64,000 nucleotides of DNA from contig NZ_PPTG01000029.1 of NCBI RefSeq assembly GCF_002954245.1, positions 349,417-413,416 on the forward strand, in the 5' to 3' direction. The position numbers were made by a program, and so were the translations under genes. The notes under the pieces were generated by a model. The model was not told where the DNA came from, searched no databases, and saw nothing but the letters and a program-made list of their open reading frames with translations. The DNA comes from Cryobacterium aureum (GTDB taxonomy: Bacteria; Actinomycetota; Actinomycetes; Actinomycetales; Microbacteriaceae). This document shows, piece after piece, positions 33,078 to 42,018 of this stretch. Within the stretch, counting starts at the first letter, position 1. Each line of letters starts with the position of its first letter.

Positions 33078-34483
33078 AGCCGCCCGCTGCTCTGCTCCCA
33101 CCCGGTTTCACGGTCGAACTCAACCGCACGGTCACGGTCCGTGACCAAGGCCGATCCTTGGTCGGAGGCTCCCCGACCCGCGCAATCTATCTCTCCCGGG
33201 CCGCCGCCAGCATGTTCGCCGGGCGCCGCCTGGCCGTCGACCGTGCCGGCTCGGGCACCCTCGTTGACAAGCTGCTCGAAATTGGCATGGCCGATCCGGT
33301 ACTCGACACGCTCCCAGCAGCGGATGAGAGCGACGTCACCTACGTGATTCCAACGTACGGTCGGCCGGAATCGCTCGACCGCCTCCTAACGAGTATTGGG
33401 CCACGCAAATCGGTCATCGTGGTCGATGATGCCTCGCCCGACCCCAGCGATGCGAAACGAATCGCCGCCGCAGCAGGAGCCCGTTTCATCGCTCTGCCCG
33501 AGAATCTGGGTCCGGCCGGCGCCCGCAATGCGGGGCTGCGATTGGTGCAGACGACCTATGTAGTGTTCGTCGACAACGACATGGTCGTCACCGACGGTGC
33601 TGTAGCAACATTGCTCCGACACTTCGTTGATCCAAGGGTTGCCCTCGTCGCCCCGCGAGTGATCGGACTCCAGCTGTCGACCCGAGTCAACTGGATCTCT
33701 CGTTACGAAGATGCCCGGTCATCGCTCGACCTCGGACCGACTCCCGCCACGGTGCGGCCACGCGCGCGGGTGTCGTGGGTGTCAACGGCTTTCGTCGTAG
33801 CCCGTGTCGAAGCCCTCGGCGCCGGGTTCAGCGACGGTATGCGAGTCGGCGAAGACGTCGACCTCGTTTGGACACTCGTCGAACAGGGCTGGAGGGTGCG
33901 CTACGAACCGGCCGCGACGAGCGCCCACGAACACCGAGTCACGTTTCCCGACTGGGCCAAACGCAAAGCGTTCTACGGCACGGGCGGCCACGCACTGGCA
34001 CTCCGACATCCAGGCAACATCGCCCCGGCGATCCTCGCGCCCTGGAGCGTCGGCGTCATCGTGGCGTTGCTCGCCCAGCGCGCATGGTCGGTTCCTCTCG
34101 CCCTCGGAATTTCGGCCGTCGCCGCAGTGCGCATCTCGCGCAAGCTATCCCGCCACGAGCATCCGCTGCGTATCGGTATCGACCTGACAGCCACCGGCGT
34201 CGCCGCATCGGTTTCGCAGACGATGGCCCTGCTCACGCGGCACTGGTGGCCAATCGCAGTGCTCGGCAGCATCATCTCCCGACGGGTACGCCGGGCAACG
34301 ATCGCCGCCGCCATACTCGACGTCGTCCTCGACTACCGACGAACCAGACCGCAACTCGACATCGTGCGCTTCGGGATCGCACGCCGAGCCGACGACCTCG
34401 CCTACGGGGCAGGTCTCTGGCTCGGCGCGCTCCGCGGGCACTCAACGGCGGCGCTCCGCCCCGACATCCGCGGACATCGCTAG
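33074..34483 (+). CDS. mftF: Mycofactocin glycosyltransferase MftF
   Basis: This 469-residue family-2 glycosyltransferase has the GT-A segments VTYVIPTYGRPESLDRLL (about 84-101), DDASPD and the metal-binding FVDNDMVV (about 167-174). Hydrophobic C-terminal helices (about 320-345 and 375-410) suggest membrane association. MftF adds beta-1,4-linked glucose units to premycofactocin, giving the oligoglycosylated cofactor. The ATG at 33074 overlaps the mftE stop. A longer in-frame opening at 32963 lies inside mftE and is rejected. It is the last gene of the locus. Confidence 0.92.
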   Translation: MKPPAALLPPGFTVELNRTVTVRDQGRSLVGGSPTRAIYLSRAAASMFAGRRLAVDRAGSGTLVDKLLEIGMADPVLDTLPAADESDVTYVIPTYGRPESLDRLLTSIGPRKSVIVVDDASPDPSDAKRIAAAAGARFIALPENLGPAGARNAGLRLVQTTYVVFVDNDMVVTDGAVATLLRHFVDPRVALVAPRVIGLQLSTRVNWISRYEDARSSLDLGPTPATVRPRARVSWVSTAFVVARVEALGAGFSDGMRVGEDVDLVWTLVEQGWRVRYEPAATSAHEHRVTFPDWAKRKAFYGTGGHALALRHPGNIAPAILAPWSVGVIVALLAQRAWSVPLALGISAVAAVRISRKLSRHEHPLRIGIDLTATGVAASVSQTMALLTRHWWPIAVLGSIISRRVRRATIAAAILDVVLDYRRTRPQLDIVRFGIARRADDLAYGAGLWLGALRGHSTAALRPDIRGHR

Positions 34484-35500
34484 TAATTCGATCAAACCGG
34501 AGCGCCGGAACTCGTCGACGAACGCCGTGGTCCTTTTCGACCCCGATCCTGCCTATACCAACCGCCTCGCACTGCTGCTTGAATAACTCGCTCGCAGAGC
34601 AGAGTTGCTGCCCTCTCTGTCAACCTTGGATAAGGCACCAAAACCTCCGATGGTAGACTACCCGCACCGAAACACCGCCGATGACGGTGCCGCTCGCGCC
34701 CCCGGGTACAGAAACTCAGACGATCACGGCCCGGCCCGCGGTGTGCGTCCTGTGTCAGTGCCGAGGTGGAAGATAACTATATGGAGCCGCTCAATGAATT
34801 AGACGTTCGTCACGCCGTTGGAATCTTCCGCGTGGAGACGCAGTCCGGCACGGCGCCTGTGGTCAGCCGGGCCATTGTCTCGGACGCGTGGTGGGTCAAA
34901 CGACTGCCGGACCCGACGCGGAACCGTTATTGCTAGTTTGCTCGCAAGCTAAATTTCTAGATTTCAGTGAGGATTAGTCTGCTCATCAAGCGCGCAAAGA
35001 AAGCCTGGTTTCTGGCTCTCCAATTGATTGTGAATTCAACAGGTCCTCGAAGCCAACTGCCGACTCCACCGGCAATAGGTGAAGAAGCTCTGGGCAGGCC
35101 TGCCGGCACCGATGATGAGTTTCCGTAACTTCCGTATAACATACGGTCGTATACGGTCCCGGTCCTGGCCGAATCTAAGGTTGCGACTCGCGTACTCCGG
35201 TCGGGGAATCGTCTCGACACGTTCGCCTGTAACGACATTCATGGGTACCGTTGGGCCTCTACGGAGCAGCTTGAGAGGGCTTCCTGATGGACGGCCACCT
35301 GACCTTCTCGTCGGTCCCAAACCCGCCGCAGGGTACTTGTTGAGGACTGGATTCACCGGTCCCGAAGGCGGTGGTATCCATTTTTCATTCAGCAGCCCTG
35401 AAAGACCGAGCAACCGGAGCCTCAAGCAGACCACGGAAACCTGGGGAGTTGCACGCCCACAGGATTCACTCAGAATCAATGATGGCCGTGGCACGGGTCC
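34484..35500. other. Low-coding region after mftF
   Basis: About 1 kb without a convincing gene except the short frame at 34781-34936. Just after mftF, plus-strand codons around 34526-34587 read NAVVLFDPDPAYTNRLALLLE and stop. This looks like the 3' end of a lost gene. No hairpin with a T run was seen. Confidence 0.35.
34781..34936 (+). CDS. Possible 51-residue hypothetical protein
   Basis: This short frame starts at ATG 34781, after GGTGGAAG about 10 bases upstream, and ends at TAG 34936. It begins MEPLNELDVRHAVGIF and contains SDAWWVKRLPDPTRN. The composition is protein-like but the gap to neighbouring genes is large and no family is recognised. It may be a remnant. Confidence 0.3.
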   Translation: MEPLNELDVRHAVGIFRVETQSGTAPVVSRAIVSDAWWVKRLPDPTRNRYC

Positions 35501-36067
35501 TTGAAGTACGGGGGCGCTCTCAAGACCAGCATGCAGGACATCGCCGATGAACTGCCCACGAACGCAGGGTTCCCGAGTGGCCCCGACCAAACTCTCAACT
35601 CAATGATCGTGAGATTTGTCGAGGAAGCCATCGCGGGCATCCCGTTTGTCTACGGGACAAGGCCCCACCGGCTGGGTCTTTCCGATCTCGTCTTCTTTTA
35701 CCGCAAACTTGCATTATCCGCAGCGACCGATGTGGTCGCCAAGGCTGCAATGTGCGTGCTTCGTGAGACGTTCCAGCCAGAATTGCCGGTCGCACAGCCA
35801 CTCCAAGTCTGGATTTTCTTGACCAAGAAGTGGATTCAGGAGTCGTCGGATGCCAACGTCTGTTCCAGACGGCTCGAAGCAGTTCCCGCTCAGGAACATC
35901 TGCACGAACGTGCTGTGCAACTCGTCTCGTCCGCCTTCGGTCTCATTGAAACGTCACGACTCCTGCGTGATCACCAGCTGCAGCATCGGATGGACCAACT
36001 TCTTCGAACAACACCTGCATCTTGGGACGTCGACGAGCTGATAGCCGAAAACCTCCTGGCGACCTAA
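35501..36067 (+). CDS. Hypothetical protein
   Basis: An open frame of 188 codons from TTG 35501 (an ATG at 35531 is also possible). The predicted chain is mixed helical (SMIVRFVEEAIAGI, LVFFYRKLALSAATDVVAKA, HLHERAVQLVSSAFGLIE) with no membrane segment or recognised motif. No strong ribosome binding site is present at either start. It lies alone in a poorly coding region next to mobile-type remnants. Codon use looks less biased than in the mycofactocin genes, which would fit acquired DNA. The coding call is tentative. Confidence 0.4.
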   Translation: MKYGGALKTSMQDIADELPTNAGFPSGPDQTLNSMIVRFVEEAIAGIPFVYGTRPHRLGLSDLVFFYRKLALSAATDVVAKAAMCVLRETFQPELPVAQPLQVWIFLTKKWIQESSDANVCSRRLEAVPAQEHLHERAVQLVSSAFGLIETSRLLRDHQLQHRMDQLLRTTPASWDVDELIAENLLAT

Positions 36068-36211
36068 ACCGCGAACCTCGCAGAGCCTGCAGTAAGTCAC
36101 GACGTGGCCATTGGCGGAACGCGCCGTCGACAGCGTGTCACCGCTCGATGCCGAGGTGGCCTTGTCGGTGGCCATCATTAGACTTAGGAAAGGGCTGGCG
36201 CGTAGCGCCAT

Positions 36212-36619
36212 ATGGCAGCGAACCCCGTGACCACCAGCGTCCGTGGCGTCAAGATCAACCTGACCGAGACCATCACCACCCTGAGCCTGGCTCGCAGCAA
36301 TATCAGCGCCGCCATTCCCTGCTCGGTGTTTGATGTCGTTGGTTTGGCCGACAGTATCGACTTGTTCGTTAACGATGAAGGACTCATCAACGGCTCACCC
36401 CTGAATCTGCTCGTAACCGTGCTCGCCCACGTCCTCGGCGGCCCGACCGCCAACCCCGTCAGCGTCACCCCCGACGGCGAAACCATCGGTCTCACCGATC
36501 CCCAGCTCACGAGTATTGACAAGGGGGTGAATTGTGGATTTATCGAGTATCCGACGCCAAGGTTTTGTGGCGTGTGGCGTCCAGCAACGGATCGTTACCC
36601 AACGCCACAGGTCAGCTGA
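36212..36619 (+). CDS. Hypothetical protein, possibly DUF3846-like
   Basis: The frame has 135 codons. The middle (about 45-98) reads LADSIDLFVNDEGLINGSPLNLL and then LAHVLGGPTANPVSVT, with the acidic-strand plus small-loop pattern of DUF3846-type proteins found on plasmids and phages. The last 30 residues look like run-on sequence, so the true 3' end may be lost. It overlaps the minus-strand membrane gene at 36395-37075 by 225 bases; one of the two must be wrong or both truncated there. Confidence 0.4.
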   Translation: MAANPVTTSVRGVKINLTETITTLSLARSNISAAIPCSVFDVVGLADSIDLFVNDEGLINGSPLNLLVTVLAHVLGGPTANPVSVTPDGETIGLTDPQLTSIDKGVNCGFIEYPTPRFCGVWRPATDRYPTPQVS

Positions 36620-37075
36620 CTTGTGCGAGGCTCGCCGTGATTTGGAACTTGCTTCCGGAGAAATTGCGCGGAGGTGGCACTTCCGCTCCGTCTCGTTTTT
36701 CCCCGTCCGCTTCACGAACCAGCCGAGCAGCGCGCCCGGCACCATTTGAGCGGCCTTACCGCTGAGGCTGAGTGCATCGATTGTCGCATTTCCCGTGAAC
36801 GCGGACACGACGAACAGGAGCAGGAGCAGGACCAGGGCATTCGCCGCCGCGCCTGCGAGCATCAGCCGGCGATGTGCAATCAGGATCAGCCGGCCGCCGA
36901 TGAGATAGGCAAGCCCGGCCACAATCATGATGGGAGCGGGAGGTGATTTGAAGTTCTCTGGGGCTATGCCGAGTCCGATCGCGAAATAGTCCGTGGCTGC
37001 GAGTATCGCGAGTGTGGTCGCGACACGAAGCGCCCACCGTGAGATAGCAGTTGCGATGAACTGTGCGTTTGTCAT
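36395..37075 (-). CDS. Small multi-pass membrane protein, C-terminus suspect
   Basis: The first 130 residues form four hydrophobic helices (about 17-36, 45-64, 70-92, 106-124) in a style typical of actinobacterial four-helix membrane proteins. A basic tail (FVKRTGKNETER) follows. The remaining 95 residues are Arg/Gly-rich and antisense to the DUF3846-like frame, so the real gene probably ended or was cut near 36670. The ATG at 37075 is a clean start. Function is unknown. It lies tail-to-tail with the plus-strand gene and close to the MMPL gene. Confidence 0.5.
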   Translation of the reverse strand: MTNAQFIATAISRWALRVATTLAILAATDYFAIGLGIAPENFKSPPAPIMIVAGLAYLIGGRLILIAHRRLMLAGAAANALVLLLLLFVVSAFTGNATIDALSLSGKAAQMVPGALLGWFVKRTGKNETERKCHLRAISPEASSKSRRASHKSADLWRWVTIRCWTPHATKPWRRILDKSTIHPLVNTRELGIGETDGFAVGGDADGVGGRAAEDVGEHGYEQIQG

Positions 37076-37141
37076 GCGACCCGCTTCACGCTGGAAGCTG
37101 TTTTTCAGGGGTGGTTACCAGCCGTCCTGAGCAACGCTTCC

Positions 37142-39349
37142 TTAACCCCGTCCGAGTGTTGCAACGAGAGGTTCGGGTTCAGGGCTGGACTCGGGCTCGG
37201 CTGACGGGTGACGCTTCGTTCGTCCCCAGGCTGCGCGGCCCGCGACGGCAAGGAGTGCGGGTACAAGTACCAGCATCACGATGAGTGCGTACACGGCGAT
37301 GGACATGGCTAGGCCAAAGCCGAACATCGTGACGGTCCGCTGGTCATTGAGAATGAAGCTTCCAAAGACGACGACCATGACGGATGCCGCTGCCAGGATC
37401 ACCCGGGCCGTCGCGGCTAGGCCGTCGCGTACCGCCCGGTCGGCGTCTCCCGTGCGGGCGAGCTCTTCCTTGACGCGGCTGAGCAGGAACACGGTGTAGT
37501 CGGTGGATAGACCGAAGAGCACCGCAAAGAGCATGACCGGCACGAACGATTCCACCGGGCCGGAGGACACCCCGAGCAGGTCGGCGGGCCACCACCCCCA
37601 CTGGAACACGGCAACGACGGGTCCGTAGGCGGCGCCCACGGCGAACAGGTTCATGATCACGGCCATGGACGCGATGAACGGCGCCCGGAACTCGATCAGG
37701 AGAACGATGAAGGCCAGCACGACGACGATCAGGATGAACCAGCCGATCTGTGCCAGGAGCGTGTCGGCGAGGTCGATGCTGGTCGCCGTGGCCCCGCCGA
37801 CGTGGGCGACCGCGTCCGGTGCCGCCGCTGGCAGTACGGTGTCGCGCAGTTCGTGCACCAGGGTTTCGGTGGTGGCGTCATCCGGTGAGCTGGTGGGGAT
37901 CACGGTGAACAGGGCGGTCGTTCCGTTCTCGGCCAGCCGCGGGGGTGTGACGGCGCTAACGTCGTCCGTTGCCGCCAGTTGGGTGTGCACGGCCATGCTC
38001 GCAGCCTGGTTCTCGGCCGACGTGGAGTTGGCGCCGAAGTCGACCGTGACCAGGAGCGGGCCGGCCCAGCCGGCACCGAAGCCGTCGACGATGAGGTCGT
38101 AAGCCTTGCGCTGGGTGGTGTCGGCGGCTTGGGATCCACCGTCTGCCGTACCGAGGCGCAGCGACAGCAGCGGCAGAGCCAGAATCGCCAGCACGAGCAC
38201 GGCGGCCAGCGCCGAGACCCAGCGACGACGCTGGATGCCGCCGACCCAGCTGCGCCAGCCCGACGCGGGCTGCGTGTGGGGGGTGCTCGCGGCATCCGTC
38301 GTCAGGGCCGTCTTCTTGCGGAGCTTGCGCACCCGGACGCGGTCCAGGTTCCGGCCGAAGATGGCCAGCAGTGCCGGCAGTAAGGTCACTGCGGCGAGCA
38401 TCGTCGCACTGACTACGATGGCGCTGGCCAGCCCCAGGGAGGAGACGAATGGGATGCCGATGGCGTAGAGGCTGAGGATGGCGATGATCACCGTGGCGCC
38501 GGCTACCAGAACGGAGCGGCCCGCGGTGGTCATGGCCGCTTCGATGGATGCGTTCGGGGCCAGCCCCTGGGACATCCCCTCGCGGTGCCGGGTGACGATC
38601 AGCAGGGCGTAGTCGATGCCGACGCCGAGGCCGATCATGGCGGCCACGATCGGACCGGACGTGCCGATGGTCACCGTCGAGGCGATCATGGAGATCGAGG
38701 CGATCCCGATGCCGAGGGCCATGAGGGCGCTGACCAGGGTGACCAGCATGGCGAACACGGAGCCGAACACCAGGAGCAGCACTAGGGCGGCGGCGAGCAG
38801 CCCGTAGATCTCGCTTCCCGACGGTCCGGACTCGGCCTGAGCAGCGGGGCCGCCGAATTCCACCTGCACCCCCACGTCCTGCACGCCGGCAAAGGCGGCC
38901 TGCGCCTCGGCCAGGGTTTCCACCGGGATGTCCTTGGCTCGTTCGGTGAACTGGATGGTCACCATCGCCGTCATTCCGTCTTCGGAGACCATCGGCTGGG
39001 GCGGGCCGTAGGGCGACCGAACGGCGGCGACGCCGTCGAGGGCGGCCAGCTCGGCCACGGCCTCCTCCACCGCGGTGCGGGTGGCCTCGGACGTGACGGG
39101 CTCGGCGGCATCCATGCTGTGCACGATGGCCTGCATGCCGTCACCGGACAGTTCCGGGAACTGCTCGCGGAGGGTATCGTACGCGGCCTGCGAGTCGGTG
39201 CCGGCGAGGGTCAGGTCGTTGCTGAAGGTGCCGCCGATCGCCCGGCTGCCGAACAGGGTGCCGAGGAGCAGCACCAGCCACATCGTGACCACTATCCAGC
39301 GGTAGCGGGTTGATATGCGAGCGAGTGCAGAGAGCACGGAAAGTCCCAT
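37142..39349 (-). CDS. MMPL-family (RND-type) exporter
   Basis: This 735-residue membrane protein has twelve helices in two repeats. Each repeat begins with one helix and a large extracellular loop (about 45-185 and 400-520) followed by five helices. The MMPL signature GLGVGIDYALLIVTRHREG lies at about 246-264, with the matching second-half segment LSTDYTVFLLSRVKEEL near 620. Family members export lipids, siderophores or drugs by proton-motive force. A GTG and ATG are adjacent at 39352/39349. A TetR gene lies upstream in the same direction, and a dyad in the gap fits repression by it. Confidence 0.88.
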   Translation of the reverse strand: MGLSVLSALARISTRYRWIVVTMWLVLLLGTLFGSRAIGGTFSNDLTLAGTDSQAAYDTLREQFPELSGDGMQAIVHSMDAAEPVTSEATRTAVEEAVAELAALDGVAAVRSPYGPPQPMVSEDGMTAMVTIQFTERAKDIPVETLAEAQAAFAGVQDVGVQVEFGGPAAQAESGPSGSEIYGLLAAALVLLLVFGSVFAMLVTLVSALMALGIGIASISMIASTVTIGTSGPIVAAMIGLGVGIDYALLIVTRHREGMSQGLAPNASIEAAMTTAGRSVLVAGATVIIAILSLYAIGIPFVSSLGLASAIVVSATMLAAVTLLPALLAIFGRNLDRVRVRKLRKKTALTTDAASTPHTQPASGWRSWVGGIQRRRWVSALAAVLVLAILALPLLSLRLGTADGGSQAADTTQRKAYDLIVDGFGAGWAGPLLVTVDFGANSTSAENQAASMAVHTQLAATDDVSAVTPPRLAENGTTALFTVIPTSSPDDATTETLVHELRDTVLPAAAPDAVAHVGGATATSIDLADTLLAQIGWFILIVVVLAFIVLLIEFRAPFIASMAVIMNLFAVGAAYGPVVAVFQWGWWPADLLGVSSGPVESFVPVMLFAVLFGLSTDYTVFLLSRVKEELARTGDADRAVRDGLAATARVILAAASVMVVVFGSFILNDQRTVTMFGFGLAMSIAVYALIVMLVLVPALLAVAGRAAWGRTKRHPSAEPESSPEPEPLVATLGRG

Positions 39350-39367
39350 CACGGTTCATCGAGTCCG

Positions 39368-39422
39368 GCAGCCCGATTCGGGCTGCTCATTCGAGACTAG
39401 ATGAAATGAGACAGTGTTGTCT
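39368..39422 (-). promoter_or_regulatory. MMPL promoter: TetR-type dyad and hairpin
   Basis: The perfect dyad AGACA-GTGT-TGTCT lies at 39409-39422, at the TetR stop. On the minus strand TAGACA and TAGTCT spaced about 18 bases give a possible promoter overlapping the dyad. An 8-bp hairpin GCAGCCCG-ATT-CGGGCTGC (39368-39386) follows, just before the MMPL start. Confidence 0.5.
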
Positions 39423-40038
39423 AGTTTTGTGCCTTGGGGTTCTTGGCGTTGAGGTTCTTGTTGTCTGGCGCGATCCCGCCGACCAAGGTGCGGAAGATGA
39501 GGTCGGACACGTCGACGTCGGAGTGCTTCGTGGTCGGCGCGGCGCGCACCGCGGCGATGAGTAGCGAGGCCATGGCCGTGACGATCCACTCAGGTGACAG
39601 GTCGGCACGGATGTCGCCTTCGAGCTGACCCCGCTTGACGACCTCCACCACTGGGGCGAGAACCTGGTCGCGCTGGGTGAGGAATCGCGGACTGGCGTCG
39701 GACGCCTTCATCAGGATGATACGGAAGCGCATCCCGTGCTTGCCCAGTGAGCCGATCACGCGCTGGAGCACTTCCAGTGCGCTCCCCTCGTCGAGGCGAC
39801 ACGCGATGAGCGTCTCCGACGCGCGCGTGAGGGCCTCCGCCTGGATGGCCTGGAGAAGAGTCTGCCGGTTACTGAAATGGCGATACAGGGTCGCTCGGGT
39901 CAGATGTGCCGCCTGGGCGACGTCGGCCATGGATGACTCGGGGTTGCGGGCGAGTTCATCGGCCGCAGCCGCAAGGAGTGCCCGACGGTGGCGTTCCACA
40001 TCGATGCGCGGGACCGCTGGCTGCTGAGGGTTGTGCAT
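39421..40038 (-). CDS. TetR-family regulator
   Basis: The protein has 205 residues. The N-terminal helix-turn-helix (about 14-60) includes SMADVAQAAHLTRATLYRHF, followed by a helical effector domain. The ATG at 40038 has GGAAAGG upstream. It precedes the MMPL exporter on the same strand with a 71-bp gap containing the dyad AGACA-N4-TGTCT. It is divergent from the decayed FAD monooxygenase, which carries a matching GACA-N4-TGTC dyad upstream. The likely role is substrate-responsive repressor of both. Confidence 0.88.
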   Translation of the reverse strand: MHNPQQPAVPRIDVERHRRALLAAAADELARNPESSMADVAQAAHLTRATLYRHFSNRQTLLQAIQAEALTRASETLIACRLDEGSALEVLQRVIGSLGKHGMRFRIILMKASDASPRFLTQRDQVLAPVVEVVKRGQLEGDIRADLSPEWIVTAMASLLIAAVRAAPTTKHSDVDVSDLIFRTLVGGIAPDNKNLNAKNPKAQN

Positions 40039-40084
40039 GGTGCCTTTCCGGGAGTGCGTCGATCTCGACCATACGCGATGACAT

Positions 40085-40181
40085 TATCCGTGACCCTATC
40101 CGTGGGGGTCAGGACCAGCAATCCCCTTCTTAAAGTGGCGTCACTTGACCGTTGATTTTACAAAACGAGACATTACTGTCG
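40085..40181. promoter_or_regulatory. Divergent TetR/monooxygenase control region
   Basis: AGACA-TTAC-TGTCG at 40168-40181 lies just before the monooxygenase start and matches the dyad in front of the MMPL gene. Nearer the TetR gene are direct repeats TATCCGTG (40085, 40097) and the inverted pair TGACCC/GGGTCA (40091-40111). Confidence 0.45.
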
Positions 40182-40187
40182 TATTTT

Positions 40188-41653
40188 ATGGGTATGCTTC
40201 TCGGCATAAACCCTCAGCGCTCCCCGAATCCATGCGCCCGAGCTCAACCCTCCGGAAGGGGCGACGTTGATGTTCTCGTCGTGGGCGCCGGCCCGACCGG
40301 GCTGACCGCGGCGTGCGAAGCCCTGCGTCACGGCTTGAGCGTGCGAGTCATCGATCGCAAGCAGGGACGCTCGACTCATTCCAAGGCCCTCGTCACCCAT
40401 GCCCGCACACTCGAAGTATTCGAGACCATGGGGGTGGCCGGCGCGATGCTCGCCGGACGGGTTCCCTTCGCGGCCCTCACCGCGCATGCCGGCCCCCAGC
40501 ACCAGGCCACTCGCGTGGACTTGCTTAGACTTCCCTGAGGTGACACCGCGTATCCGTTCTGGCTCTCCCTCCCCCAAGATGCCACAGAACTCGTGTTGGA
40601 GGATCACCTCAATAACCTCGGCGGCGTCGTGGAATGGGGAACCTCCCTGGCTGAAATCCATGACGATGACGATCACGTCGAGGCGCTCGTGACGCGGGAC
40701 GGCAGCAGAGAAAGGGTGAGCGCACGCTGGCTCGTCGGCTGCGATGGAGGTCGCAGCCGGGTGCGAGACCAGGTCGGACTCCGGCTCACCCGTCGTGATG
40801 CCGGCGCAACCTTCATCCTGGCGGACGTCACGAGCACCCTGCCGATAACCCCGAACGAGGGCTACGCCTACCTGGACCCGGACGGGCTGCTGCTGGTCGC
40901 GCCGATGCCGGAGCCAGACCGCTGGAGGATCATCGCCCATGTACCGACGCCGGTGAAGGAGTCACAACTGACCGTGGACGCGCTCTTCCTCGATGAGCTG
41001 ATCCGGCAGCGGTCCGGGTTGGAATTCGGCAGCCACGATGTGAGGTGGACATCACAGTTCAACTTGAGCCATGGGCTGGCGAACCACTTCCGGAAGGGCC
41101 GGGTCTTCCTCGCCGGGGACGCAGCCCACATCCACAACCCCGTCGGAGGGCAAGGCCTCAACGCCGGGGTTCAGGATGCCCACGACCTGCTCTGAAAACT
41201 CGCCGCGGTCGACCGTCTGGATTCCTCAGAAGCGGCGGAGCGACTGCTCGATAGTTATGAGGCGGAGCGGCGGGACACCGCGCGGAGGATGGCCACCGGC
41301 GTGGCCCGGGTGACATCCGCACTCACCACCCGTCGAAGCTCGATCCGCCGAGCGCTGGGACGCCTCGCCACGTGGATCCTGGCGCGCCCTGCCGTTCAGA
41401 CGAAGCTTGGCCGCACAGCAGGGATGCTCGACCTCGTCTACTCGAGCGGATCGCTGGCGACCGCGCCCGGCGCCGGCCGGCGGCTGGCAAACCCGGAGCT
41501 GCGAGACGGCGGACGACTCTCCGACGAGCTGAGCCCGACGGCCAGCGCGTGGCGCTCGTGCGCCCAGACCGATACGTCGCGGCTCGCGGCTCCTCGCCCG
41601 AGTCAATCGGGCGACCGGAATATGCCGGAGAGGCCACATCCGCAAACAGCTAA
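40188..41653 (+). pseudogene. Decayed FAD-dependent aromatic monooxygenase
   Basis: The frame shows the FAD motif VLVVGAGPTGLTAACEALR, the DG motif LVGCDGGRSRVRDQVGL and the second FAD motif FLAGDAAHIHNPVGGQGLN, as in PheA/TetX-type flavin monooxygenases. It is interrupted by TGA at 40536-40538, where homologues have Trp (LPWGD), and by TGA at 41193-41195, again at a Trp position (LLWKLAAV). Near 41545 a frameshift moves the C-terminus (VALVRPDRYVAARGSS) to another frame ending at 41653. Three defects make it a pseudogene. Its start lies beside the TetR-type dyad, and it ends at the IS256-type element. Confidence 0.85.
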
Positions 41654-41723
41654 GCCTCTGCAATGGGGTCACGTCCCGCCGGGTGGTGTAATTCATCGTC
41701 GCCGTGCGGGTCAGCTGATTTGA

Positions 41724-41971
41724 TTATGCAGCAATGAGCTCGGGGATCGGAATCACCCCCGTCAGGGCGCTGGCGTCGGGGAGCGTGAGGGCCTCGTTGA
41801 AGGCCGCCAGCTGGCGCATGGAGTCCTCGGAGAGGTAGCGGCGGGCGCCGGCTTCTCACTCGTCGTGTTGCTCGACCAGGACTGCTCCGGCGAGGCGGAG
41901 CAGAGCCGCGGTATTGGGGAACACGCCGACGACGTCGGTGCGGCGTTTGATCTCCTTGTTGAGTCTCTCGA
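41724..41971 (-). pseudogene. IS256-family transposase, C-terminal fragment
   Basis: The minus-strand frame reads [35 protein letters not shown] and RRYLSEDSM, the conserved IS256 C-terminus, and stops at 41724. A TGA at 41856-41858 replaces the Trp usual after HDE. Upstream it is cut exactly at the inverted repeat of the recombinase transposon (41972). The missing N-terminal part is at 45145-46155. Confidence 0.85.
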
Positions 41972-42018
41972 TTAACCGGCTCTCGTTGTCAGGTCAAGGG
42001 GATCGGGATTTTTCGGTG

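Noticed and set aside
40188..41653. Genuine recoding of UGA as Trp in the monooxygenase
   Set aside because: Attractive because both UGAs sit at Trp positions, but the gene also has a frameshift and lies beside an IS256 fragment with a TAG stop, so simple decay is more likely.
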